Part shown: positions 1 through 6,778 of the stretch, piece after piece
How positions within the stretch are numbered: the first letter of the stretch is position 1
Layout of the letters: every line of letters starts with the position of its first letter
Source: CAYNFT01 sp964396535
GTDB taxonomy: Bacteria > Chloroflexota > Dehalococcoidia > Dehalococcoidales > UBA2162
Length of the DNA stretch: 24,057 nucleotides
Direction of reading: 5' to 3'
Assembly: GCA_964396535.1 (NCBI GenBank)
Contig: CAYNFT010000024.1
Location: 1-24,057, forward strand
Translations under genes and position numbers: made by a program
The notes under the pieces: generated by a model
Seen by the model: only the letters and a program-made list of their open reading frames with translations
Told to the model about the DNA's origin: nothing
Database searches by the model: none

Positions 1-2
1 AA

Positions 3-713
3 ACGGCCTCTATTCTTTGCCCAGACAAGATAGTCTTGCTTCCAGATATGCACGCCGGCTGCCCTATGGCTGACATGATTACCGCCGAACGCCTGCGGGA
101 GAAAAAGAAGGAGCATCCCAGAGCCAAAGTGGTCTGCTACGTCAACTCCTCGGCCGAGGTTAAGGCAGAGTCAGACGTCTGCTGCACCTCAGCCAATGCC
201 GTCAGGATTGTTGAGAAACTGACTGGTACTGAAGAAATCATATTCGTGCCTGACCAGTACCTGGGTAACTATGTTTCCAGCCAAACTGGAAGAGAAATGA
301 TTCTCTGGCCCGGATATTGTCCCAGCCACGTCAGGATACAACCGCAGGATATCACCAGGCTAAAAGCAGAATACCCACAAGCCAAAGTGGTAGTCCACCC
401 GGAGTGCCGGCCAGAAGTAACCGCCCTTGCTAATGCAGTCCTGAGCACAGGGGGGATGATCAGATTTGCCCGCGAAACTGATGCTGAAGAGATAATTATT
501 GGTACAGAAATCGGCATACTACACCGGCTGCGAAAGGAAAACCCGGGCAAGAAATTCATCCCAGCCTCTGAACAGGCAATCTGCCCCACAATGAAGCTAA
601 TCACCCTGGAGAACGTTCTCTGGTCTCTGGAGAATATGGTTCATCAGGTAAAGATTCCAGAAATAATCCGCCTCAGGGCAAAAGCTGCCGTCGATAAAAT
701 GCTTGAGGGATAG
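3..713 (+). CDS. nadA: Quinolinate synthase A, 5'-truncated by window edge
   Basis: NadA condenses iminoaspartate with dihydroxyacetone phosphate to give quinolinate, the NAD precursor, using a [4Fe-4S] cluster in the cytoplasm. The reading frame is open from base 3, so the start lies outside the window and about 235 C-terminal residues are visible. A TTG at 36 is not a credible start because family-like sequence (ILCPDKIVLLPD) precedes it. Hallmark stretches are DMHAGCPMAD, CYVNSSAEVKAESD, ILWPGYCPSH, HPECRPEV and IIGTEIGILHRL, and cysteines lie at the cluster-ligand positions (AGC, GYC, AIC). A hairpin at 764-797 follows the gene. The next gene is on the opposite strand, so nadA is the last gene of its transcript. 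Identification is very secure. Confidence 0.97.
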   Translation, partial: TASILCPDKIVLLPDMHAGCPMADMITAERLREKKKEHPRAKVVCYVNSSAEVKAESDVCCTSANAVRIVEKLTGTEEIIFVPDQYLGNYVSSQTGREMILWPGYCPSHVRIQPQDITRLKAEYPQAKVVVHPECRPEVTALANAVLSTGGMIRFARETDAEEIIIGTEIGILHRLRKENPGKKFIPASEQAICPTMKLITLENVLWSLENMVHQVKIPEIIRLRAKAAVDKMLEG

Positions 714-763
714 ATAAGAGAATATTTGAGGTAGGCTAAAGAAGATGTTGCCTGCTAATCAAA

Positions 764-797
764 TTGCTGAAAAAGTCCTTATGTCCTTTTTCAGCAA
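764..797 (+). terminator. Hairpin terminator after nadA
   Basis: A perfect 12-bp stem (764-775 pairs with 786-797) encloses a 10-nt loop about 50 bases after the nadA stop. The arms contain A5/T5 runs, but no clean T-tract follows the stem, so termination activity is inferred from structure and position. Confidence 0.55.
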
Positions 798-821
798 AGC
801 TAACCCGCCACCACCCACAGG

Positions 822-866
822 ATTAAGAGACCGTTGAAAAACTTCGTTTTTCAACGGTCTCTTAAT
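822..866. terminator. 45-nt perfect palindrome, probable bidirectional terminator
   Basis: Arms 822-841 and 847-866 are perfect 20-nt reverse complements around the loop CTTCG, whose outer C and G can also pair. The right arm contains the stop codon of the leftward GreA-fusion gene (862-864). It sits between two convergent genes and would fold on either strand. It belongs with the other TTC-loop palindromes of the window. Confidence 0.7.
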
Positions 867-1668
867 GCTCAATCCTTTTAATCTGGTAGTGCAACTTGCC
901 TGCTGGCGCTTCTATCTCCACCATTTCCTCTTGCCCTCTACCAATAACAGCCCGACCTACAGGTGAAGCGCTGGAAATTCTGCCTTTGGACGGGTCTACC
1001 TCTCTAGGACTGACCAGCGTATAACGTACCTCTTCGCCGGACTCAAGGTCACCCAGAATAACACTATCACCAATATCTACCCTGAGAGAGGCCTTCTGTT
1101 TCTCATCAATCACAACTGCTGACTTCAGAGTTCCTTCTAGCTCTATAATCCGCCCCTCTAATTGCCCACGCCGTTCTCTGGCCGCATCTAGAGGCGCATT
1201 CTCACGAAAGTCTTTATCAGCGGCAGCTCTAGTTATTTCGGCAATAGCCTCTTGGCGCTGTCTCTGAAGCTGAGCAAGCTCAGCTTCCAGTGCAGCATAA
1301 CCTTCCCGGGTTAAAGAGATAGTCTCACGTGAACCCTGTTCAGACGAAGGACGCAGCCTAGTTTTCCCCTTCCTCGCCTTAAGATGAGTGGCTAAATTAG
1401 TCTTGCTCCACCCCTTTTTTTTAGCATAAACAAGAAAGGTTCGTACCAGCCCAAGCTTTCTCATGTAATCAGTATCTGATAGTGATAACTGCTCCGCATA
1501 GTTGTCTATTTCAGCTGCAGTAAGTCCGGTAAACGGTCGTTCCCGCCCGAACCAGCGAATAAACCTATATATCTCTTGCTGGCTTGCTTGGCTTTCTTCT
1601 GGTGGCAAATCAGCCAGAAAATAGCTGGCCGCCTCGCCCAGGTTTGGATTCCGACCGATACTAGTCAT
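862..1668 (-). CDS. GreA-type transcription elongation factor fused to integrase-like core-binding domain
   Basis: Residues from about 115 to the end are a GreA protein. They comprise an N-terminal coiled coil with an acidic tip (DKDFRENAPLDAARE, matching the family GDLSENAEYDAA) and an FKBP-like C-terminal domain ending HYQIKRIEH. GreA inserts into the RNA polymerase secondary channel and stimulates cleavage of backtracked RNA. Residues 1 to about 105 are extra. They are helical and resemble the SAM-like core-binding domain of tyrosine recombinases (IYRFIRWFG, LTAAEIDNYAEQL, RTFLVYAKKKGW), but no catalytic recombinase domain follows. The 268-aa length compares with about 158 for ordinary GreA. 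The ATG at 1666-1668 has AGGAGG about 11 nt upstream. The gene lies 38 nt after the geranylgeranyl-reductase family gene and ends the leftward run. The GreA call is secure; the N-terminal assignment is by pattern only. Confidence 0.88.
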   Translation of the reverse strand: MTSIGRNPNLGEAASYFLADLPPEESQASQQEIYRFIRWFGRERPFTGLTAAEIDNYAEQLSLSDTDYMRKLGLVRTFLVYAKKKGWSKTNLATHLKARKGKTRLRPSSEQGSRETISLTREGYAALEAELAQLQRQRQEAIAEITRAAADKDFRENAPLDAARERRGQLEGRIIELEGTLKSAVVIDEKQKASLRVDIGDSVILGDLESGEEVRYTLVSPREVDPSKGRISSASPVGRAVIGRGQEEMVEIEAPAGKLHYQIKRIEH

Positions 1669-1706
1669 CTCCTAGTCTACCTCCTAGAAATATTGTTGGA
1701 CTCTCT

Positions 1707-2897
1707 CTAGCCTCTCTGTCTTCGGGACAAAGGAAATCTCGCGGCACCAACAAGCTGAGATAGTGCCTTGTACCTTATCAATCTCCGTAGTACCCCACCA
1801 TGCCAATCAAAGGATAAATCATCTGCCTTTAGCAAAGCCTCATCAATACCGCTGGACTTTATTATGTCAAATATCCTGTCAAGCTGCCTGTCGCTCAGCA
1901 GCTCATAAATTTTTCGAGCCCAGTAGCCCACCCTTATCTCCCACCCCAGCTTCCTTTTCCACCCCTTCTCATAGTCAGCCAGGTTCCTAGCAGACAGGTT
2001 ATCACTTTCCAAAGCCTGGTGCAAATTACTAGCCGCAATGTCAGCACACAGCAGGCCGTAATAGATGCCGCCCCCGGTGGTCGGCTTTACCTGCCCGGCG
2101 GCACTCCCCACCACCACCACCCTGTCACTGTAGGTTCTGGCTAGAGGCTTTAACGGAACTCCGCCATAGCTAATCTCAGACTCAGCCGAAGCTATTTTAC
2201 CCTGAGTTACCAGAGATGATATTAACCTCCTTAGATAAAAACCCGGCCTACGACGGGATAGCAGACCTACCAGAGCACGCTGTGGCGAGGTTGGCACCAG
2301 CCAGGCAAAAAAGGCAGGAGCTATCTTCTTACCCAGGTAGACCTCCACTTCATCTACCTCTCTTGTTTCTACCTCGGCTTGAGCTCCTATAGCAAAATCG
2401 CCAACCATGCCCAAACCTAATTCCTCAACCAGTTTTGATTTGAAACCATTAGCGATAACTGCTGCTCTCGCCTCAAAAAAGTTTGGCTCTCCTCGGTAAC
2501 GCCCCAATTCAATTCTGACTCTGTCATTCCGGACCTCTATACCCCTGACCATGCTATTTAACACATATTCAACTCCTCTATCCTGAGCCCGTCTGGCTAA
2601 AGCCTCATTAAAAGCCGCCCGGTCGACAATACAAGCCTGTGGCTCCTGCCGCCACAGGCTGAGCAACTTCCCTGAAGGCGATAAAACCCTGGCGCTATTT
2701 GCTTGTCTAAAAATAACACCCTTATCAATGGCAAAATAATTAACACACTCTTGACTGATAATACCAGTACAGCAAACCGGCTCTCCTAACCCTTCCTTCT
2801 TCTCCACCACTACTACCTTACACCCCTTCTCGGCCAGTCTATAAGCTACCCGACTCCCAACCGGTCCACCACCTATAACTGCTACATCATACAACAT
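1707..2897 (-). CDS. Geranylgeranyl reductase family FAD-dependent oxidoreductase
   Basis: This FAD flavoprotein belongs to the family that saturates isoprenoid double bonds, as in geranylgeranyl-lipid or bacteriochlorophyll side-chain reductases. The N-terminal dinucleotide-binding motif GGGPVG is at residues 9-14. The ribose-contacting acidic cluster follows (VVVVEKKEG), then GEPVCCTGIIS with the family cysteine, and a C-terminal flavin-binding stretch VGSAAGQVKPTTGGGIYYG. The usual VGDAAG reads VGSAAG here, an Asp-to-Ser change in the FAD-contacting GD motif; the codon is AGT. Length (396 aa) is normal. It lies between the M50 protease gene (211 nt upstream) and the GreA fusion (38 nt downstream) on the same strand. 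Substrate cannot be read from sequence; a membrane lipid or quinone side chain is most plausible. Confidence 0.87.
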   Translation of the reverse strand: MLYDVAVIGGGPVGSRVAYRLAEKGCKVVVVEKKEGLGEPVCCTGIISQECVNYFAIDKGVIFRQANSARVLSPSGKLLSLWRQEPQACIVDRAAFNEALARRAQDRGVEYVLNSMVRGIEVRNDRVRIELGRYRGEPNFFEARAAVIANGFKSKLVEELGLGMVGDFAIGAQAEVETREVDEVEVYLGKKIAPAFFAWLVPTSPQRALVGLLSRRRPGFYLRRLISSLVTQGKIASAESEISYGGVPLKPLARTYSDRVVVVGSAAGQVKPTTGGGIYYGLLCADIAASNLHQALESDNLSARNLADYEKGWKRKLGWEIRVGYWARKIYELLSDRQLDRIFDIIKSSGIDEALLKADDLSFDWHGGVLRRLIRYKALSQLVGAARFPLSRRQRG

Positions 2898-3108
2898 TAC
2901 TTCGCTTACTCAACACAGTACAAGGTAACTACGGCTCCTATGCAGCCTTTCCCCTACTTCGTCTTATAAATCTATGGAGATAGTAGGCTACAACAGGGTA
3001 AATGGTATTCACTCAGCTACGGTAATTACCAGCAGATGCACTAAAGCCTCTTTCATACTCCTTTACTAAGTATTGATAATTATTTTTACCTTAACCCAGG
3101 ACGAGCAA

Positions 3109-3894
3109 CTATTTTACATCAATATCTGAAGGAACCACCGGATAATCAGGAGTCACCGCCTCTGCAGCAGGCATAGTGGAGAGTGCCTCCTGCCAGCGAA
3201 TCTGGCGATAGCTAGCTGAAGCAGCACTCTCCAGAAACCAGCCAATGAAAGCTATCCAGATGCCGTCAAACCAAGTCAAATCAAAGGGGTGCAGGAAGAT
3301 TATTAAGATACCACCTAGAATAAGCAAGTAACCAAAACCCTGCCCTACTCGCGTGGCAATTCGACTGGAGCGGCTATAGCTTCCAGTAACAAACCAGAGG
3401 ACAGAGCGTAAAACACGCCCGCCATCCAGTGGAAACCCGGGAATTAGATTGAAGGCAGCCAGTATGCCGTTCATGATAGCCAGCCAAGAAATCATCATAG
3501 CTATCGGTTCAGGGATTATAGGTATTAATAAAAACAGACCAAAGAAACCACCAATTAGTAGGCTACAAATAGGACCAGCAACCGCCATCTTTAACTCGGC
3601 ACCGGGTCGCGGTGCCTCCTTGGTCATCTGGGCAACACCGCCAAAGATAAAAAGAGTGATGCTTACTATCGGGATACCATTGGCTCTGCCCACCAGGCTG
3701 TGGGCTAGTTCGTGGGCAACCACCGAAGCGAAAAACAGGAGACTGGTGACTATACCTATAACCCAGTAAAGCCACCGAGTATAGTTGGGATAAACCAGGG
3801 CAAAAGTTACCAAGATAAATATTATGAACCAGGTGAAATGCAGCCTGAATTGTATCCCAAAAAGCTTACCTAAATTAAATGTTTTACCCATCAT
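3109..3894 (-). CDS. Site-2 protease family (M50) membrane metalloprotease lacking CBS domains
   Basis: This is an intramembrane zinc protease of the SpoIVFB/S2P type. The zinc-binding HELAH is at residues 61-65 in a membrane segment and the third ligand is D157 in PGFPLDGGR. About six hydrophobic segments are visible. Many relatives carry two C-terminal CBS domains. Here the protein ends at TPDYPVVPSDIDVK, which resembles the opening of a CBS domain, and then meets TAG. Read through that stop, a few family-like residues (QLLVLG) follow before TAA, so a nonsense truncation with later decay is likely. The start ATG is 7 nt after the cinA stop, implying co-transcription. The protease core looks intact. 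The substrate is unknown. Confidence 0.9.
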   Translation of the reverse strand: MMGKTFNLGKLFGIQFRLHFTWFIIFILVTFALVYPNYTRWLYWVIGIVTSLLFFASVVAHELAHSLVGRANGIPIVSITLFIFGGVAQMTKEAPRPGAELKMAVAGPICSLLIGGFFGLFLLIPIIPEPIAMMISWLAIMNGILAAFNLIPGFPLDGGRVLRSVLWFVTGSYSRSSRIATRVGQGFGYLLILGGILIIFLHPFDLTWFDGIWIAFIGWFLESAASASYRQIRWQEALSTMPAAEAVTPDYPVVPSDIDVK

Positions 3895-3901
3895 ATTTAC
3901 T

Positions 3902-5104
3902 TCAGTCGAGGGAAAGGAGTAATCTTCTCAATTCAAACAGAATGGTAGAGGTTACATACTGCCGCCTTCTGGGTCTGCCAACAGCTCGGCTGCCGCTGGC
4001 ATCGGCTATACCGATATAAGTTGTGCCCATTTGCCTCTCTTTTATCTCCTCTATTCCGGCGGTGCTGATTCCGATGTCAGCTTTTAACAGTGTTCTGGCT
4101 GCTTCCGCCATTGCCTGGGCTACTTCAGGGCTGGCGGCATCGTACTTAGAGATAATTTCAGCATCGACCCCAAAGGCTACCTTCGCCTCATCTGAACAGG
4201 CAACCAACCCTCCTTTGAAAAAGGAAGGGTTTTCTGGAAGGTCAGTGATACTAGCAGCTAACCACCCGCCACTGGAATCTTCCATGACCGCCAGGGTCAA
4301 TCCTTTTTCAACCAACAGATGCCCTACTACAGTTTCCAGTGTGTCATCATCAACTCCCCAGATATAATCATCCAGGGTAGCTCTGATATTAACTTCACCC
4401 TCGGCAAGCATTTTCTCCGCCTGTTCTTTACTTTCCGCCTTAGCTGCCAGACGCAGGTGAATACCGTCAGACTTAGCATAAACCCCCAGGGTGGGATTGG
4501 CTGAAGAAAGAAGCGCAGAGACCATTTCCGCCACTGCCGCCTCTGATAAACCAAAAGTCTTAAAGGTTTTAGGAAGGAGAATAGAGACAGAGCGCTGAGC
4601 CAGTTTGGGTCTGACCCTTTTCTGCCACATATCATACAGTTCTCTGGGCGGTCCAGGCATAGCTATTAATATACGGCCGTCTCTTTCTATCCACCAGCCG
4701 GGGGCAGTCCCTGCTGCGTTGGGGATAGGCTCGGCAGAAGGAATAATAGTCACCTGCTTCAAATTGCTGAGCGGCATATCCATACTCATTTGGCCAAAGC
4801 GCTCCCGTAATACACGCTCCAGAGAGGGTACGACCTCAGCTTTTTCACCCAGCATCTCAGCAATAGCCTCGCGTGTCAGGTCATCGGCCGTCGGTCCCAG
4901 ACCGCCAGTGGTCAGGATAAGCTCTGAACGTTGCCAGGCACGCTTCAGTACCTCCACCAGCCTGGCTTGGTTGTCACCCACCTGTGAAATCCAGTACAGG
5001 TCTATACCCATGAGGGGTAACTGAGAGGCTAAATAAGAGGCATTGGTATCGGTGATTTCCCCTAGAAGAAGCTCAGTGCCAATTGAGATAATTTCCGCTT
5101 TCAC
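3902..5104 (-). CDS. cinA: CinA family protein with degenerate NMN-deamidase domain
   Basis: CinA joins an N-terminal MoaB-like pyrophosphatase domain (COG1058) to a C-terminal NMN amidohydrolase domain (PncC, COG1546) and acts in pyridine-nucleotide salvage. The N-terminal half is well preserved (ISIGTELLLGEITDTN; TTGGLGPTADD at 65-75; AMPGPPREL). In the C-terminal half the signature ESCTGG reads EDSSGG (275-280). The TGIAGPGGG loop is replaced by AGIEEIKERQ (from 349). The deamidase active site therefore appears lost although the fold is kept to the end. Start is GTG at 5102-5104 with AGGAA about 12 nt upstream. It lies 79 nt after thiC and 7 nt before the M50 gene. Family assignment is secure; loss of deamidation is inferred. 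Confidence 0.93.
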   Translation of the reverse strand: MKAEIISIGTELLLGEITDTNASYLASQLPLMGIDLYWISQVGDNQARLVEVLKRAWQRSELILTTGGLGPTADDLTREAIAEMLGEKAEVVPSLERVLRERFGQMSMDMPLSNLKQVTIIPSAEPIPNAAGTAPGWWIERDGRILIAMPGPPRELYDMWQKRVRPKLAQRSVSILLPKTFKTFGLSEAAVAEMVSALLSSANPTLGVYAKSDGIHLRLAAKAESKEQAEKMLAEGEVNIRATLDDYIWGVDDDTLETVVGHLLVEKGLTLAVMEDSSGGWLAASITDLPENPSFFKGGLVACSDEAKVAFGVDAEIISKYDAASPEVAQAMAEAARTLLKADIGISTAGIEEIKERQMGTTYIGIADASGSRAVGRPRRRQYVTSTILFELRRLLLSLD

Positions 5105-5183
5105 TAATACATATATTCCTATGCTGCAAAATCTCTGTGCAAATCATGGAGGCTCACTTCCTCAAGGACGACTTGTCTTAAGT

Positions 5184-6482
5184 TTAGCACCTTGTGGCTG
5201 AGACACCCAAATACTCTTCCACCAGTTCCATAGCACAGAACTTGCCGCACATGCTGCAGGCAGAGCCAGCTGAAGCATGCTGCTGGCTATGGACTCGGCG
5301 AGACCGCTCAGGGTCCAACGCGAGCCTGACCTGCTCTTCCCAATCAAGCTTCTTTCTAGCTACAGACATCTTCCTATCCCACTGCTCAGCTCCCTTCACC
5401 CCCTTAGCTATATCACCAGCGTGAGCCGCAATACGTGAGGCTATTACTCCCTGCCTTACATCCTCAGGTTCGGGCAGGGAGAGGTGTTCAGCAGGCGTTA
5501 CATAGCATAGAAAATCGGTACCAGCCGCTGCGGCAATAGCTCCACCAATCGCCCCGGTGATATGGTCATAGCCAGCGCCAATATCAGTTACCAGAGGCCC
5601 CAGAACATAAAAAGGAGCTCCCTTGCAGATAGACTTTTCTAACTTAACATTAGTCTCAATCTGGTTCAGGGGTAGATGCCCTGGCCCCTCAACCATAGCC
5701 TGAACTCCAGCTTTCTGCGCTCGCTCTACTAACTCCCCAATAACAAGCAGTTCCTCAACCTGGGAACGGTCGGTAGCGTCGGCTAGACTGCCAGGACGCA
5801 TGCCATCGCCAAGGCTCAGCGTTACATCAAACTCGCTAGCCAGCTCAAGCAGGCGGTCATAGTACTCATAAAGTGGGTTTTCTCGCTCATTGTGGAGCAT
5901 CCAGCCTATCAGAAAAGCTCCTCCCCGGGACACCACATCGGCTACCCTGCCTTGCTGCTTAAGTCGGGCAATGGCTGACCGGGTTACACCACAGTGCACT
6001 GTTATAAAATCAACGCCATCACTTATATGCTTTTCAATTGCGGCGAACAGGTCATCAACAGTCATCTTCACTATGGCACCATGTCTATCTATCGCTTCAA
6101 TCCCTGCCTGATAAATGGGCACCGTTCCTATTGGCACAGAGCTAGCAGCAATGATAGCCTGCCGAATAGCCGATATATCACCACCAGTTGATAGGTCCAT
6201 AACTGCATCAGCCCCGCATTCAATAGCTACTCGCAGCTTCTCAAGCTCGGTATCAATATCGCCATAGTCTGAGGAGGTTCCAATATTAGCATTAACTTTG
6301 GTGCGAAGTCCCTGTCCAATACCACAAGGGGTGAGATTGGCATGCCTAACATTGGCTGGAATTACTATTGTTCCATTAGCCACGCCCTGCCGAATAAATT
6401 CAGCTTCTATTCCCTCGCTCTGAGCCACCGACTCCATTTGTAGTGAAATAGTGCCTGTTTTAGCTAATTCTAGTTGAGTCAT
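5184..6482 (-). CDS. thiC: Phosphomethylpyrimidine synthase (radical SAM)
   Basis: ThiC rearranges aminoimidazole ribotide to hydroxymethylpyrimidine phosphate, the pyrimidine half of thiamine. The start chosen is ATG at 6480-6482, giving 432 aa beginning MTQLELAK. It is preceded by GGAGG and matches family N-termini. A longer frame up to 6659 would run through the riboswitch and is rejected. Conserved parts include VIPANVRHANLTPCGIGQGL, KVNANIGTSSDYGD, the AVMDLSTGGD core, TVHCGVTRSA and AMVEGPGHLPLNQIE. The C-terminal cluster motif reads CSMCGKFC, with three rather than four residues before the last cysteine. Expression is governed by the TPP riboswitch directly upstream. The gene heads the leftward run with cinA. 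Confidence 0.97.
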   Translation of the reverse strand: MTQLELAKTGTISLQMESVAQSEGIEAEFIRQGVANGTIVIPANVRHANLTPCGIGQGLRTKVNANIGTSSDYGDIDTELEKLRVAIECGADAVMDLSTGGDISAIRQAIIAASSVPIGTVPIYQAGIEAIDRHGAIVKMTVDDLFAAIEKHISDGVDFITVHCGVTRSAIARLKQQGRVADVVSRGGAFLIGWMLHNERENPLYEYYDRLLELASEFDVTLSLGDGMRPGSLADATDRSQVEELLVIGELVERAQKAGVQAMVEGPGHLPLNQIETNVKLEKSICKGAPFYVLGPLVTDIGAGYDHITGAIGGAIAAAAGTDFLCYVTPAEHLSLPEPEDVRQGVIASRIAAHAGDIAKGVKGAEQWDRKMSVARKKLDWEEQVRLALDPERSRRVHSQQHASAGSACSMCGKFCAMELVEEYLGVSATRC

Positions 6483-6494
6483 AACTGCCTCCAT

Positions 6495-6532
6495 AAAAGA
6501 AAACCAAGGGTTCCAACTACCGGACCCTTGGT
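6495..6532 (-). terminator. Riboswitch expression-platform terminator before thiC
   Basis: On the minus strand, ACCAAGGGT and ACCCTTGGT form a 9-bp stem (6524-6532 with 6503-6511) around a 12-nt loop. The T-rich run TTTCTTTT (6502-6495) follows immediately, just before the thiC ribosome-binding site. The left arm could instead pair with ACCCTTGG inside the aptamer (6579-6586), giving an anti-terminator when TPP is absent. Confidence 0.85.
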
Positions 6533-6543
6533 ACAGGTCAATA

Positions 6544-6627
6544 ATGCTTCCCTGCGCTCGCATTACCGAGGTCAGGTTCCAAGGGTTGGCATCAAACCGC
6601 CTCTCAGCCTTTGAGCACCCCCAGCGT
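6544..6627 (-). promoter_or_regulatory. TPP riboswitch (THI element)
   Basis: The minus strand carries the THI-box consensus in order: GGGGGTGC, GGCTGAGAGG, ACCCTTGGAACCTGA, GGTAATGCGAGCGCAGGGAA. It lies 60-145 nt before the thiC start and is followed by the terminator at 6495-6532. Binding of thiamine pyrophosphate is expected to free the terminator and stop thiC transcription. The consensus is very close to canonical. Confidence 0.95.
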
Positions 6628-6649
6628 TCAGATATTAACTTTATATCTG

Positions 6650-6678
6650 ATACTAACACAGGAGAGCATAGAATGCAA
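6650..6678 (-). promoter_or_regulatory. Probable thiC promoter
   Basis: The minus strand shows TTGCAT (6678-6673), a 17-nt spacer and TAGTAT (6655-6650). This places the start of transcription near 6643, just before the riboswitch aptamer. The -35 lies within an 11-bp dyad (6663-6692), and an 8-bp dyad (6628-6635 with 6643-6650) overlaps the start region. The match to consensus is moderate. Confidence 0.45.
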
Positions 6679-6692
6679 ATGTTCTATGCTCT
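6663..6692. repeat. Inverted repeat between thiC and rsmG
   Basis: Arms AGAGCATAGAA (6663-6673) and TTCTATGCTCT (6682-6692) are perfect complements around 8 nt. No T-tract follows on either strand, so a terminator is unlikely. Its centre overlaps the predicted thiC -35, which makes an operator possible. Confidence 0.5.
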
Positions 6693-6763
6693 TAATATCT
6701 ACCTCACCCCCCATAATTTTTATAGCCAAACTCGATTATTACGCCAGTTATGGGCAGCAATGA

Positions 6764-6769
6764 TATAAT
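6764..6769 (+). promoter_or_regulatory. -10 element TATAAT for rsmG, suggesting a leaderless mRNA
   Basis: A perfect TATAAT lies 9 nt before the rsmG ATG (6779). Transcription would begin near 6776, leaving almost no 5' leader, and no Shine-Dalgarno sequence precedes the ATG. No good -35 is seen. Confidence 0.45.
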
Positions 6770-6778
6770 ACAGTCGCT

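Noticed and set aside
3010..3072. 15-codon minus-strand frame with AAAGGAG before it, between the M50 gene and the geranylgeranyl-reductase family gene
   Set aside because: Very short, with SD-to-ATG spacing too tight and no similarity; more likely debris of the lost CBS region.
4201..4245. Sequence in cinA resembling the GC-rich hairpin repeats (encodes NPSFFKGG)
   Set aside because: The region aligns with normal CinA (SSAYFLGGVVA) without insertion, so it is native coding sequence rather than an inserted repeat.
6483..6659. 59-codon N-terminal extension of ThiC
   Set aside because: It would translate the TPP riboswitch and its terminator; family N-termini and the GGAGG site support the start at 6482.
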